Origin: Flavobacteriales bacterium
Lineage (GTDB): Bacteria; Bacteroidota; Bacteroidia; Flavobacteriales_G; JALEGO01
DNA: 64,000 nt
NCBI GenBank assembly: GCA_020628935.1
Contig: JAHDEG010000003.1
Coordinates: forward strand, 226,667-290,666
Direction: 5' to 3'
Position 1 is the stretch's first letter, and each line of letters begins with the position of its first letter. The position numbers and the translations under genes were made by a program. Shown here piece by piece: positions 1 through 9,048 of the stretch. The notes under the pieces are model-generated. The model was given only the letters and a program-made list of their open reading frames with translations, was not told the DNA's origin and searched no databases.

Positions 1-1
1 T

Positions 2-355
2 CCTTCTTATAAAATTATTGAAACAGATAAATGTTTAGCCTTTTTAGATGTGTTTCCTTTAGTTGAAGGTCATGTTTTGGTTATACCAAAACAAGAAGTT
101 GACGATCTTTTTGATGTGGATAATGAACTGTATACCGAATTGATGCTGCTTTCTAAAAGAGTTTCAAAAGCAGTGAAAGAGGCCTATCCTTGTATAAAGG
201 TTGGGGTTTCAGTTATAGGTTTGGAAGTACCACATGCACATATTCACTTAATTCCTTTAAATGAAGTTGCTGATATGAATTTTTCTAAAGAAAAACTCAA
301 ACTTACTAAATCTCAACTTGAAGAGTCTGCTAAAAAAATAAAGAACTTCTTATAG
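2..355 (+). CDS. HIT family (histidine triad) nucleotide hydrolase, 5' end outside window
   Basis: The frame is open from the first bases of the window, so the start codon lies upstream and only the C-terminal 117 residues are visible. They contain the histidine triad HAHIHL, the nucleotide-phosphate binding and catalytic motif of HIT proteins, preceded by the typical strand GHVLVIPK. HIT proteins of the Hint/HinT branch hydrolyse purine nucleoside phosphoramidates, AMP-lysine or adenylated intermediates in the cytosol. The amount missing is probably only 10 to 15 residues, judging by the usual length near 130. The gene converges on the minus-strand glycosyltransferase, with one base between the stop codons. 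Family assignment is firm; the physiological substrate is unknown. Confidence 0.9.
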   Translation, partial: PSYKIIETDKCLAFLDVFPLVEGHVLVIPKQEVDDLFDVDNELYTELMLLSKRVSKAVKEAYPCIKVGVSVIGLEVPHAHIHLIPLNEVADMNFSKEKLKLTKSQLEESAKKIKNFL

Positions 356-356
356 C

Positions 357-1247
357 CTAACTTTCTTTTTGATCTTTGTATAACTTGTAGTTTTTATAAC
401 TAAAGTCTATTCCAAAATAGTCTCTTAAAATATCTTTACCTTTTTCTTTTAGTGATTTGTTGGTAAAGCTTGGGTTGTAATTGAATTGCCAGTTTAGTTT
501 CTCAATTCGTTTTTTCATTACTTCAGGGTGTGTTCCTTTAAACTCTTTTAGCTCGCTAATTCCTTTTAAATAATCGTACTCTTTCACCTTTGCTACGTTT
601 TTGTTTATCCAAGTATTATCGTGCCAGTATCTGTTGAAATTTTCTTGTTTTAATTGCATGGCTTTAGGCTCTTTAACCCATCCATAATGATTTATGTATG
701 CATTAATGGGAGCTACTGTCAGCATTTTGTCCTGTCCCTTTCTAAAGCCTTGGGCGTCTCTAAATGACTGTATAGACAAGCTTCTGCGTACTATTCTTAT
801 TTCGTTTTTATACCATTTATGAGATGCTCCTATATAATCATACGATCCATAAAAATGACGATACTTAAAAAGCAATCCATCAACCTTTTTGTTGGATAGG
901 TTTGTTTGCATTGCTTCTAGTATAGAAGCATGGTCTTGTTCATGAACTACTTCATCACCCTGAATGTAAAACGCCCAATCAATATCTTGTGAAATATGTT
1001 TAAAAGCTTTGTCGGTTTCTTGCGCCAATACTTTGCCGCCTTCTCTTAAGCTTTCGTCCCAAACGGTATCAATAATTTTGATTTTGGAACTTTTAATATT
1101 TTCAATTAATCCTCTGGTGTTGTCTTCTGAATCACCAACTGCGACTATAAATTCGTTGCATAAGGGTAATATGGAGGTAATGGCTTCTACAATAGGGTAA
1201 TCGTATTTAATTGCATTTTTAACAAAAGTGAACCCAGCTACTTTCAT
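357..1247 (-). CDS. Family 2 (GT-A fold) glycosyltransferase
   Basis: The 296-residue protein starts directly with the GT-A nucleotide-sugar entry strand (VAGFTFVKNA) and has VGDSEDNTR at about residues 37-45, the usual strand-beta-2 acidic motif of GT2 enzymes. The metal-binding DxD position is occupied by QGDE (96-99). No membrane segment is visible, so a cytosolic or membrane-peripheral enzyme adding a sugar to a surface glycan or lipid is expected. It is the last gene of a minus-strand run, 6 bases after cvfB. The sugar donor and acceptor cannot be told from sequence. Annotation as a glycosyltransferase is likely but more general than for its neighbours. Confidence 0.75.
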   Translation of the reverse strand: MKVAGFTFVKNAIKYDYPIVEAITSILPLCNEFIVAVGDSEDNTRGLIENIKSSKIKIIDTVWDESLREGGKVLAQETDKAFKHISQDIDWAFYIQGDEVVHEQDHASILEAMQTNLSNKKVDGLLFKYRHFYGSYDYIGASHKWYKNEIRIVRRSLSIQSFRDAQGFRKGQDKMLTVAPINAYINHYGWVKEPKAMQLKQENFNRYWHDNTWINKNVAKVKEYDYLKGISELKEFKGTHPEVMKKRIEKLNWQFNYNPSFTNKSLKEKGKDILRDYFGIDFSYKNYKLYKDQKES

Positions 1248-1253
1248 AGCAAA

Positions 1254-2087
1254 CTACTGTGGCAATATTTTAATACCATCATTTTTAAGTTCAATCCACT
1301 TCTCTTTGTACAGTTGACCAATGGTTTTCTTAAAAGTCTTTTTGCTAATCCCTAAGGTTGCCATTATTTCTTCTGGGCTACTTTTGTCTGTTAAGGGTAA
1401 AAAACCTTTATTCTCGTTTAAACGATCAATTAGAGCTTCTTTTGTGGATCGTATATGCTTGAACCCGCTTGCTTGCATGCAAACATCAATTTTGCCATCA
1501 GGTCTTAGGTTTTTAATGTAGCCTTTTACATAGTCTCCTGGCTGAATTGCAGTGAATACTTCATTTTTAAATAGTAAAGCTTCGTACGTTCCGTTCACAA
1601 TAGTTCTCCAAGCAATATCAGTAGGTTCACAAACTAATAATTCAACAACTTGATCTACTTTTAAGTCACCATGACCTTCATCTAAAAATTTTCTAGTGTA
1701 CGTACTACCAGCTAAACGATCCGTTTCTTCATCAAGGTAAAGGTAAACAAGATACTTGCTTCCTATTTTCATAGGGTGTCTTTGTTCCTTTAAGGGCACT
1801 AGCAACTCCTTCTCTAACCCCCAATCCATAAAAGCTCCAAAATCACTTTGGGCTTTAACAGATAAGAATCCAAATTTACCTAATGTAACTTTGGGTTCTA
1901 ATGTTGTAGCTACTATTCTTGATAACGAATCTTTATAAACAAATACAGTTATTTCGTCATCAATAGACATATCTTCACTAATGTATTTGTTTGGCAATAA
2001 AACCTCATTATCATCAGGGTCTATAAGGTAATAACCGTTGTCTGTTTGACGGTTAATTATTAGTGTATTATATTCACCTATGTTCAA
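1254..2087 (-). CDS. cvfB: CvfB-like S1-domain RNA-binding protein
   Basis: The 277-residue protein has the build of the CvfB family: consecutive S1-like OB-fold segments from about residue 1 to 210 (for example GKFGFLSVKAQSDFGAFMDW, and GDYVKGYIKNLRPDGKIDV near 190-208). A C-terminal winged-helix segment follows, which includes EEIMATLGISKKTFKKTIGQ. CvfB proteins bind RNA and influence virulence gene expression in Firmicutes; in Bacteroidota their role is not established. The gene lies 42 bases after the degenerate aldehyde dehydrogenase gene and just before the glycosyltransferase, so it is probably co-transcribed, without an evident functional link. Confidence 0.85.
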   Translation of the reverse strand: MNIGEYNTLIINRQTDNGYYLIDPDDNEVLLPNKYISEDMSIDDEITVFVYKDSLSRIVATTLEPKVTLGKFGFLSVKAQSDFGAFMDWGLEKELLVPLKEQRHPMKIGSKYLVYLYLDEETDRLAGSTYTRKFLDEGHGDLKVDQVVELLVCEPTDIAWRTIVNGTYEALLFKNEVFTAIQPGDYVKGYIKNLRPDGKIDVCMQASGFKHIRSTKEALIDRLNENKGFLPLTDKSSPEEIMATLGISKKTFKKTIGQLYKEKWIELKNDGIKILPQ

Positions 2088-2129
2088 TAGTGATCTTTTA
2101 ATAGAATTAACTCCAGTTAAATTATTGGT

Positions 2130-3101
2130 TTAATAACCGCTTCCGCTTGCTCCAATTACTTCAATAGGATGCCAAGTTGTTTTCACTTCTTGCAAGTCTA
2201 TTATTTTGTAAGGATTTTGAGTTTCCGCTTCTGTTTTATAAGTGCTAGGAGTGTAGTTTTTAACTCGTTTAATATTATCTACAGCTAATTCTTGAATTGT
2301 ATGTAAATGTTTGTCACTTTCTCTATGGAAAGATACAGCATTAACATCCATATGGCTCCCGAAAAAAGAAACCAATTCATCAAGCTTGCCTGTTAATACA
2401 TTTATTACTCCTCCCGGAACATCAGATGTATGAAATACTTCTGATAAAGTAATGGAACATAGAGGTTTACTTTCAGATGCTAAAACAACAACCGTGTTTC
2501 CTCCAACAATTGCAGGTGCTATACTTTGCGCTAAGCCTAACAGACTATTGTTTTCTGGCGCTATAATTCCAACTACTCCCATGGGTTCGTATGCCGAAAA
2601 GTTGAAATAACTACCCGAAACCGGATTAACAGAACTAAAAACCTGCTGAAATTTATCTGCCCAGCCGGCATAATAAACAAATGTTTCTACAGCTGCGGCT
2701 ACTTCTTCTTTTGCTTCTGCTTCCGTGCTTCCTTGAAAAACAATTTCTTCTATAAATTGTGCTTTTCTAGTTTCAAGCATTTCGGCAATACGGTAAAGTA
2801 TTTGACTTTTATTAAAAGCAGTCGCTCCACTCCATCCTGTAAATGCTTTTCTAGCTGCAACAACTGAATTTCTGACATCTTTACGAGACGATAAACATAT
2901 GTTGCCTAAAATTTCTCCTTTTGAATTAGTAGGCTTATAATATCTACCTGATTCGGTTCTTGGGAATTTTCCTCCAATATATACTTTATAGGTTTTTAAA
3001 ACCTCTAGTCTTTCATTCTTTTGCATACCGTTTCCGTTATTATTCGACAGACTTTCTGTAGCTAAATCTTTAGTTGAAACATTTTTAGTTTTAGTGCTCA
3101 T
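2130..3101 (-). CDS. Shortened aldehyde dehydrogenase-like protein lacking catalytic residues
   Basis: The 323-residue protein aligns by eye with the N-terminal NAD-binding half of aldehyde dehydrogenases: FPRTESGRYYKPTNSKGEIL, the helix KAFTGWSGATAFNKSQILYR, and EPMGVVGIIAPENN in place of the usual GVVGQIIPWN. The NAD-contacting Lys of KPAE is replaced (LASESK), FTGST becomes SFHRES, and the protein ends without the ELGGK glutamate or the FNQGQxC cysteine loop. It should therefore have no oxidoreductase activity. It follows the intact aldehyde dehydrogenase by 23 bases. This two-part order resembles the fused ALDH16 proteins, where a catalytic ALDH domain is followed by a partial one, so a structural or regulatory partner of the upstream enzyme is plausible. 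Confidence 0.85.
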   Translation of the reverse strand: MSTKTKNVSTKDLATESLSNNNGNGMQKNERLEVLKTYKVYIGGKFPRTESGRYYKPTNSKGEILGNICLSSRKDVRNSVVAARKAFTGWSGATAFNKSQILYRIAEMLETRKAQFIEEIVFQGSTEAEAKEEVAAAVETFVYYAGWADKFQQVFSSVNPVSGSYFNFSAYEPMGVVGIIAPENNSLLGLAQSIAPAIVGGNTVVVLASESKPLCSITLSEVFHTSDVPGGVINVLTGKLDELVSFFGSHMDVNAVSFHRESDKHLHTIQELAVDNIKRVKNYTPSTYKTEAETQNPYKIIDLQEVKTTWHPIEVIGASGSGY

Positions 3102-3124
3102 GTGTGTTTTCTAAAAAGGTTATT

Positions 3125-4603
3125 TTAATTGAGATTTAAATATGCCGATAAGCCATGTAAACCTCCTTCACGACCAAAACCACTTTCTTTATATCCACCA
3201 AAAGGAGAAGCAGGATCAAACTTATTATACGTGTTTGCCCAAACAACACCAGCTCTCATTTGAGAAGTTAGGTTAAATATTTTAGACCCTTTATCCGTCC
3301 AAACACCAGCAGATAAACCATAAGGTGTGTTATTAGCTTTTTTAATTACTTCGTCAACAGATCTAAAAGTTTGAACCGCTAATACGGGACCAAATATTTC
3401 TTCTTGAACAATTTTATTTGACTGAGCAACACCAGTAAATAAGGTAGGTTTACAGAAAAACCCCTTGCTAGGTAAGCTGCATGAACCTTCAAAAAACTCG
3501 GCCCCTTCTTTTTTGCCAATTTTAATATAGTCTTTAATGGTTTTGAGTTGCGCTTTAGAGTTAATAGCTCCAATATCAGTGTTTTTATCTAATGGATCTC
3601 CAACAATAAGTGTGTTAATACGATCTTTTAATTTTCTAATTACTTGATCATAAACAGGCTCTTCAATAAATAATCTCGATCCTGCGCAACAAACATGGCC
3701 TTGATTAAAATAAATACCATTTATTATACCTTCAACTGCCTGATCAATTGGTGCATCTTCAAAAATTATATTTGCCGCTTTTCCACCTAACTCTAATGTG
3801 GCTCTTTTGTTTGTTCCAACAATGGATTTTTGAATTATCTTGCCCACACCAGTAGAACCTGTAAAGGCAATTTTATCAATATCGTTATGGTTTACAATTG
3901 AACTTCCTGTACTTCCGGCACCTGTTACAATATTTACGACTCCGTCTGGCAAGCCAGCTTCTTGTACGAGTTCTGCTAATTTTAATGCCGTAAGTGGAGT
4001 AGTTTCTGCAGGTTTAAGTACAACAGTATTACCACAGGCTAATGCAGGGGCAAGTTTCCACGCTGCCATAAGTAAAGGGAAATTCCAAGGAATTATTTGC
4101 CCAGCTACTCCAATAGCTTCTGGTTTTTTTCCAGGAAACGCATAGTCTAACTTATCAGCCCATCCTGCGTTGTAAAAAAAGTGTGCAGCTGCTAAAGGCA
4201 CATCTACATCTCTTGATTCGCGAATAGCTTTTCCGCCATCTAACGATTCAATTACAGAAAACTCTCTAGCTCTTTCTTGTATTAATCGTGCAATTCTATA
4301 TATAAACTTAGCGCGTTCTTTAGCAGGTAGTTTAGACCATGGCCCAAATGCTTTTCTTGCAGCTTTAACTGCCTTGTCAACATCTTTTTCGTTGGCTTCT
4401 GCTATATCTGCAATTTTCTCTTCAGTTGCAGGATTAATAGTGTCAAAATACTTACCTGAACTAGGCGCAACCCATTTACCGTCAATAAAAAGGTCGTATT
4501 TTTTTTTAAGGTTTATATGACTTGTGCTTTCAGGTGCAGGTGAATACTGCCACTTACTATCAACACCAAGTTTTAATCCTGTATTTAAATCTTTCTTTCC
4601 CAT
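3125..4603 (-). CDS. NAD-dependent aldehyde dehydrogenase, catalytically intact
   Basis: This is a full-length (492 residue) aldehyde dehydrogenase. Visible are IPWNFPLLMAAWKLAPALAC (NAD-binding), VLKPAE (Lys of the cofactor site), FTGSTGVGK, the general-base glutamate of LELGGK at residue 271, and the catalytic cysteine in FNQGHVCCAGSR (C305 by the family pattern). The residue before the loop is His where Gln or Glu is usual. It sits 12 bases after deoC in the same transcription unit. DeoC releases acetaldehyde from deoxyribose 5-phosphate, so oxidation of acetaldehyde to acetate with NAD is the simplest reading of the context. Substrate assignment is inference; family assignment is secure. 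Confidence 0.92.
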   Translation of the reverse strand: MGKKDLNTGLKLGVDSKWQYSPAPESTSHINLKKKYDLFIDGKWVAPSSGKYFDTINPATEEKIADIAEANEKDVDKAVKAARKAFGPWSKLPAKERAKFIYRIARLIQERAREFSVIESLDGGKAIRESRDVDVPLAAAHFFYNAGWADKLDYAFPGKKPEAIGVAGQIIPWNFPLLMAAWKLAPALACGNTVVLKPAETTPLTALKLAELVQEAGLPDGVVNIVTGAGSTGSSIVNHNDIDKIAFTGSTGVGKIIQKSIVGTNKRATLELGGKAANIIFEDAPIDQAVEGIINGIYFNQGHVCCAGSRLFIEEPVYDQVIRKLKDRINTLIVGDPLDKNTDIGAINSKAQLKTIKDYIKIGKKEGAEFFEGSCSLPSKGFFCKPTLFTGVAQSNKIVQEEIFGPVLAVQTFRSVDEVIKKANNTPYGLSAGVWTDKGSKIFNLTSQMRAGVVWANTYNKFDPASPFGGYKESGFGREGGLHGLSAYLNLN

Positions 4604-4615
4604 AGTGTATATATT

Positions 4616-5545
4616 CTAATCGATTGAGAAGTAATCACTTGATTGATAAATTCCGGTACGTTGTTTTTCTAACTGCATTAGTAAGTCATTGGCAAGGCTA
4701 CTTGCTCCGAAACGGAACCATGTATTGTTCATCCAATCCGCTCCTAAAACTTCATTTACCATTACTAAATAGTGTAACGCAAGTTTAGCGTTAGAAATTC
4801 CGCCAGCAGGTTTCATGCCAACCATTTTTCCGGTTTTGTAAAAATGATCTTTAATAGCTTCAAGCATAACTAAGGTTACAGGCATAGTTGCAGCCGGACT
4901 AATTTTACCGGTAGATGTTTTAATAAAATCTGCCCCTGCATGAATAGCAATGTCACTAGCTCTTCTTACCTTATCAAAAGTGCCTAGCTCCCCCGTTTCT
5001 AAAATAACTTTTAAACGAGCTTTACCGCAAGCTTCTTTTATAGTTGCAATTTCATCGTAAACGTAATTATAATCTCCGTTTAAGAATTTACCTCTAGAAA
5101 TAACCATGTCTATTTCATCAGCACCGCTATCAACAGCAAATTTTGTGTCATCAATTTTAACACTTAAAGGCGCCTGACCAGCAGGAAACGCTGTAGAAAC
5201 TGAAGCAACTTTTACTCCCGAACCTTTTACCTCTTTTTTAGCAATGCTAACCATGCTTGGGTAAACACAAACGGCAGCAGCAGTAGGTAAATCGGGGTAA
5301 GAATCGTGCATATGTTGTGCTTTGTAGCACATTTGCTTAACCTTTGAAGGCGTATCTTTACCCTCAAGCGTAGTTAAGTCAATCATGTTTAAGGCTAATT
5401 TTAATCCAAAAATTTTGGTTTCCTTTTTAATACTACGTTTTTGAAAACGTGAAGCCTTCTCAATAATAGATGTTTGATCTATTGTTGGTGACTTTGTAAA
5501 ATCGGGTAAGGTTTTTATCTTGCTCAATTTGATTGTTTTGTACAA
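4616..5545 (-). CDS. deoC: Deoxyribose-phosphate aldolase
   Basis: The enzyme cleaves 2-deoxyribose 5-phosphate into glyceraldehyde 3-phosphate and acetaldehyde in deoxynucleoside catabolism. The Schiff-base lysine lies in DFIKTSTGK (K209), the second catalytic lysine in GMKPAGG (K245) and the aspartate in EIDMV (D146). At 309 residues it is of the long type, with an N-terminal extension of about 50 residues. It leads an operon with two aldehyde dehydrogenase genes. The longest frame starts with TTG at 5545, but this TTG lies within a consensus -7 promoter element (5543-5550); a TTG at 5527 (LSKIKTLPDF) is then the more likely start. No ATG exists upstream in frame. Confidence 0.93.
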   Translation of the reverse strand: MYKTIKLSKIKTLPDFTKSPTIDQTSIIEKASRFQKRSIKKETKIFGLKLALNMIDLTTLEGKDTPSKVKQMCYKAQHMHDSYPDLPTAAAVCVYPSMVSIAKKEVKGSGVKVASVSTAFPAGQAPLSVKIDDTKFAVDSGADEIDMVISRGKFLNGDYNYVYDEIATIKEACGKARLKVILETGELGTFDKVRRASDIAIHAGADFIKTSTGKISPAATMPVTLVMLEAIKDHFYKTGKMVGMKPAGGISNAKLALHYLVMVNEVLGADWMNNTWFRFGASSLANDLLMQLEKQRTGIYQSSDYFSID

Positions 5546-5574
5546 AAGTAGCCATGTTAGGGCGATTTTGAAAA
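5543..5574 (-). promoter_or_regulatory. Probable promoter of the deoC operon
   Basis: Read on the minus strand, TACTTTTG (5543-5550) matches the Bacteroidota -7 consensus TAnnTTTG exactly. Twenty bases upstream lies TTTT (5571-5574) where TTTG would be ideal. Transcription would begin near 5537, downstream of the longest-frame TTG start of deoC, which argues for a shorter DeoC. Confidence 0.5.
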
Positions 5575-5714
5575 TTATATGGTATAAACTATACTTTACA
5601 GTCGCTCTTTTTATGCTTTGTCTTAATTCATAATTTGTTTTATGAGTGCTTAGATAATGTTAATTTTTTGGCTGTTACACCTTGCGTTAGGCAAGGCGTC
5701 AGGCTGTACGTTAT

Positions 5715-5771
5715 ATCTTTTGGTTTGTGAAAGCAGAAATAGGTACAGCTTGCTGCTTAAACCAAAAGGAT
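5715..5771. repeat. Bipartite hairpin between lptB and deoC
   Basis: The outer arms TTTTGGTTT (5718-5726) and AAACCAAAA (5759-5767) are perfect complements, and the inner arms AAGCAG (5731-5736) and CTGCTT (5753-5758) pair as well, leaving a 4-base bulge and a 16-base loop. The arrangement would fold either as DNA cruciform or as RNA. Function is unknown. Confidence 0.6.
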
Positions 5772-5832
5772 GCCACTGCCATCCTTAACAGGTTTTGTGT
5801 TGTAAAATAGGCGCTCAGATTGCAGCGGCAGC

Positions 5833-5924
5833 TTTTTAAATGTTGGCGTATTTTTTATTGGAGTTCCAAAGCGATTTTATGAGCTCTTGTAAACGACTTA
5901 TAAAAACAAGCTAACATTTAAAAA
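5833..5924. repeat. Spaced perfect 12-bp inverted repeat
   Basis: TTTTTAAATGTT at 5833-5844 is the exact reverse complement of AACATTTAAAAA at 5913-5924. The 68-base centre shows no gene and only weak further pairing. It may be the ends of a small decayed element or a regulatory structure downstream of lptB. Confidence 0.5.
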
Positions 5925-5959
5925 CTATAGTGTAAAGCTGGAAACAGCCCCCAATAATT

Positions 5960-6697
5960 CTACTTTAACACCGGCTTTTTAAGCTCAAAGTTTTTTCCAA
6001 GGTAAACTGCTCTTACTCTTTCATCATTTGCGAGATCTTCGGCTGAACCAGATTTTAGAATTTGACCCTCAAATAGTAGGTAAGTTCTATCGGTTATGGA
6101 AAGTGTTTCTTGCACATTGTGGTCGGTTATTAATACGCCAATGTTTTTGTTTTTAAGCTTTAACACAATGTTCTGAATGTCTTCAACAGCAATTGGGTCA
6201 ACACCTGCAAACGGTTCATCTAACAAAACAAATTTAGGTTCTACGGCTAATGCACGAGCAATTTCGGTTCTTCTTCGTTCACCACCAGAGAGTACATCTC
6301 CACGGTTTGTTCGCACATGGTTTAGGCTGAACTCGGCAATAAGTTCTTCTAGTTTTTCTTCTTGCTGTTGCTTAGTGCGGTTGGTCATTTCAAGAATGGC
6401 CATAATGTTGTCTTCTACACTAAGCTTTCTGAAAACCGATGCTTCTTGGGGGAGATATGCAATTCCTTTCTGTGCACGCTTGTACATAGGTAAATCGGTG
6501 ATTATCTCGTTATCTAAAAAAACGTTTCCCTGATTTGGTTTTATTAACCCAACAATCATATAAAAACTAGTGGTTTTACCAGCTCCGTTTGGACCTAGCA
6601 AGCCAACAATTTCACCCTGGTTTACTTCAACAGAAACAGAGTTAACTACGTTTCGCTTACCGTATGTTTTTATTAAGTTTTGTGTGCTTAGTTTCAT
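5960..6697 (-). CDS. lptB: LPS export ABC transporter ATP-binding protein LptB
   Basis: The 245-residue ATPase has Walker [11 protein letters not shown], the LptB-type signature [15 protein letters not shown], Walker [14 protein letters not shown], and the switch histidine in [11 protein letters not shown]. The order and the wording of these motifs are characteristic of LptB, which powers the LptB2FG complex that extracts lipopolysaccharide from the inner membrane. Its gene follows the LEA-like lipoprotein gene by 10 bases, in the same direction. The permease subunits LptF/G are not in this window. The assignment is firm because LptB has few close paralogues with this switch-region sequence. 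Confidence 0.93.
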   Translation of the reverse strand: MKLSTQNLIKTYGKRNVVNSVSVEVNQGEIVGLLGPNGAGKTTSFYMIVGLIKPNQGNVFLDNEIITDLPMYKRAQKGIAYLPQEASVFRKLSVEDNIMAILEMTNRTKQQQEEKLEELIAEFSLNHVRTNRGDVLSGGERRRTEIARALAVEPKFVLLDEPFAGVDPIAVEDIQNIVLKLKNKNIGVLITDHNVQETLSITDRTYLLFEGQILKSGSAEDLANDERVRAVYLGKNFELKKPVLK

Positions 6698-6707
6698 TTT
6701 GTAGGAC

Positions 6708-7181
6708 TTATTTCAATATTCCTTTTAATCCTCCACTCAAATCTAATTTCTTTTGTTCGTCAATATCAAATTTTTTAGTGAAAAGAAAAACTCTTCCCTT
6801 TAGTTTACCCTTTACTGATGTGGTTACCGACTTCTGTAAAACTAGTGAAGGAATGGTTTGCATTATACCTCCGGCAAGTGGTTTATAATTGATATGAATA
6901 GACACTGGGTAGGTTAATGTACTGTTTTTTTTAAGTTTAACAGTAGGTTTAACTCTTGCTTTACCGAAAATTTTGTTTGCTAAGGCAACATCTAAATCAC
7001 TTGATTTTACATGAATATTGTAGTTGTTTGGGTTTTCAATTCGAGCATCAATACTCATGTCAATACCAGACTTACTTACGTTTTTAATTTTTACATTATT
7101 CATGCTAATAAGGTTTATTTGCTTGTAGCTACACGAGCTCATAGATAATGCGAGTAGAATAATTGGCAAGATGTTTTTCAT
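6708..7181 (-). CDS. LEA-type-2-like lipoprotein
   Basis: The 157-residue protein has a short lipoprotein signal (hydrophobic run, then SMSSC with Cys near residue 17). It then has a single LEA14/WHy-like beta domain, recognisable from [20 protein letters not shown] and the closing hydrophobic strands. Such proteins are small periplasmic or outer-membrane lipoproteins of unknown role in Bacteroidota. It is co-directional with lptB (10 bases apart), so both are probably transcribed together, hinting at an envelope role. A near-consensus -7 element (TAACTTTA) lies 5 bases upstream of the ATG. Function beyond the domain is not known. Confidence 0.7.
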   Translation of the reverse strand: MKNILPIILLALSMSSCSYKQINLISMNNVKIKNVSKSGIDMSIDARIENPNNYNIHVKSSDLDVALANKIFGKARVKPTVKLKKNSTLTYPVSIHINYKPLAGGIMQTIPSLVLQKSVTTSVKGKLKGRVFLFTKKFDIDEQKKLDLSGGLKGILK

Positions 7182-7244
7182 ATGTATAAAGTTAGTTTAA
7201 TGTTTCTTAAGCTTGTTTTAGAATAAACGCGTTTAAATAAGTAA

Positions 7245-9047
7245 TTATTTGTTTTCGGCAATGCATTTAGAAAACGGTTCAAAAAATCGCTCTAGTTTTT
7301 GGTTTCCTACCCCCGATATTTGCATGAATTCTTCTTTTGTTTGTGGTAAGGCAGAAGCCATTTCTTTTAATGATTTATCACTAAAAACAATGTAGGCAGG
7401 TACTCTTTCTTCTTTTGCTATTTCTTGTCTCAAATTTTTTAATGCGTCAAACAAGCTTTTATTCATATTATCGAATTGTCTAACAATTGATTTTTTTGCC
7501 CTGGGTGTGGCTATAGTTTTATCAATTTTTTCTGCTACTGTTAAATTAATAGTGCTTTCTGATTTTAAAACTCTTAGCCCGAAATCGGTTATTTTAAGTT
7601 GGTTCGCATTTTGGTAGTCTATTTCAATAACACCAACGTTTACGAGCTGAATTATATAATTTTGCCATTCGAAAAAACTATACTTTGCTCCTTTGCCGTA
7701 TGTTTTAATTGTGTCGTATTTGTTTGATATGATTTCTTGGTTTCTTGAACCTCTTAATACATTTATCAGAGTGTTTGCGCTTACTTTTTGGTTTAATCTG
7801 TACATAGCCGATAGTGCTATTTGTGCAATGATTGTGCCATCAAAGAATTTTGGAGGATTTAAACAAACATCACAGTTACCACAGTCTTTTTCTAAATGCT
7901 CATTAAAGTAGGCTAATAAAATTTTTCTTCGGCAGGATGTTGCTTCTACAAATTGCTGAATTCGTTTAAGTTTTTCAATCTGCATATCTGCCTGCCCACT
8001 ATCTTCGGCAAATTTTCTTAGTAGGATGAGGTCTTTATACGAATAATAGAGGATTGTTTCAGAAGGTAAACCATCTCTACCGGCTCGCCCAATTTCTTGA
8101 TAATATCCTTCGATATTTTTTGGCAAGTTGTTATGTATAATCCAACGTACATTAGATTTGTCTATACCCATTCCAAAGGCAATAGTGGCAACAATAATTT
8201 TAAGATCGTCATTAATAAACTGTTCTTGAGTTATTGCTCTGTCTTCACTATTCATACCTGCATGGTAAAAACCTGCTCTTATACCATGGCTGTTAAGTGT
8301 ATTTGCTAATTCTTCGGTGTTTTTTCTGCTTAAACAATAAATTATACCACTTTCGTTTCTTCGTTTAGTGATAAAGTTTACTATTTGTTGAGTTTTCTCT
8401 TTTTTAGGGACTTGCCTTTTTACTTCAATACTTAAGTTTTCTCTGTTAAAGGATGAAATAAATGTTTTACATTCTTTTAGCGCGAGTTGATTAATAATGT
8501 CACCTCTTGTTATTTTGTCTGCAGTTGCTGTTAAGGCCATAAATGGCACATGACTAAAAAGCTTTCTTATAGCTTTCATTTTAGTATACTCTGGCCTAAA
8601 ATCGTGCCCCCACATAGATATGCAGTGAGCTTCATCAATTGCAATGAGACTAACGTTTAGCTTAGAGATTTGATTTTCTGCTATTGATAATAGTTTTTCT
8701 GGCGAGAGGTATAACAGCTTTAACTTGTTCTCTGCCGCTTCGTGCATTATTGCTATTTCTTCAATCGAGTCTAAAGAGCTGTTAATATATGCTGCATTTA
8801 CTCCGTTAGCACGTAGTGCCTGTACTTGATCTTTCATTAATGAAATTAGAGGAGAAACAACAATTGTTACTCCTTCAAACAGTAAAGCAGGTATTTGAAA
8901 ACAGAGAGACTTTCCACCACCCGTAGGCATAAGTACAAAACCATCCTTTTTGTTTATTACATGTTCAATGACTTCTTTTTGGTTTTCGCGAAACTCGTGA
9001 TAACCAAAAGTTTGATTTAATATTTCTTGAGCTCGTTGTATCATCAT
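7245..9047 (-). CDS. recQ: ATP-dependent DNA helicase RecQ
   Basis: RecQ unwinds DNA 3' to 5' in recombination and repair. The protein (600 residues from the chosen start) shows motif I MPTGGGKSLCFQIPA, motif II DEAHCISMWGHDFRPEY, motif VI QEIGRAGRDG, and the RecQ zinc cysteines (CRRK ... CGNCDVC). After the winged helix comes an HRDC domain near the C-terminus (IVFSDKSLKEMASALPQTKE). The frame extends ten codons further upstream, but that part overlaps the tonB terminator hairpin. The tandem ATGs at 9047 and 9044 are therefore taken as the start. The gene follows tonB on the same strand, but the terminator suggests separate or partial read-through transcription. Confidence 0.95.
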   Translation of the reverse strand: MMIQRAQEILNQTFGYHEFRENQKEVIEHVINKKDGFVLMPTGGGKSLCFQIPALLFEGVTIVVSPLISLMKDQVQALRANGVNAAYINSSLDSIEEIAIMHEAAENKLKLLYLSPEKLLSIAENQISKLNVSLIAIDEAHCISMWGHDFRPEYTKMKAIRKLFSHVPFMALTATADKITRGDIINQLALKECKTFISSFNRENLSIEVKRQVPKKEKTQQIVNFITKRRNESGIIYCLSRKNTEELANTLNSHGIRAGFYHAGMNSEDRAITQEQFINDDLKIIVATIAFGMGIDKSNVRWIIHNNLPKNIEGYYQEIGRAGRDGLPSETILYYSYKDLILLRKFAEDSGQADMQIEKLKRIQQFVEATSCRRKILLAYFNEHLEKDCGNCDVCLNPPKFFDGTIIAQIALSAMYRLNQKVSANTLINVLRGSRNQEIISNKYDTIKTYGKGAKYSFFEWQNYIIQLVNVGVIEIDYQNANQLKITDFGLRVLKSESTINLTVAEKIDKTIATPRAKKSIVRQFDNMNKSLFDALKNLRQEIAKEERVPAYIVFSDKSLKEMASALPQTKEEFMQISGVGNQKLERFFEPFSKCIAENK

Positions 9048-9048
9048 A

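Larger units (their letters stand above)
5546..5959. other. 414-bp non-coding block with several inverted repeats
   Basis: There is no credible gene between lptB and deoC. The block holds the deoC promoter, a small perfect hairpin CCTTGC-gttag-GCAAGG (5680-5696), a two-part hairpin with arms around TTTTGGTTT and AAACCAAAA (5715-5771), a short hairpin GGATG...CATCC just after it, and a perfect 12-bp inverted repeat spaced by 68 bases (5833-5924). A Rho-independent terminator with a clear T run was not found for lptB, although one of these hairpins could serve. Confidence 0.6.

Noticed and set aside
5680..5696. GTTAGGC in a hairpin, resembling an integron attC core
   Set aside because: No matching RYYYAAC partner site at suitable distance and no integrase gene in the window.
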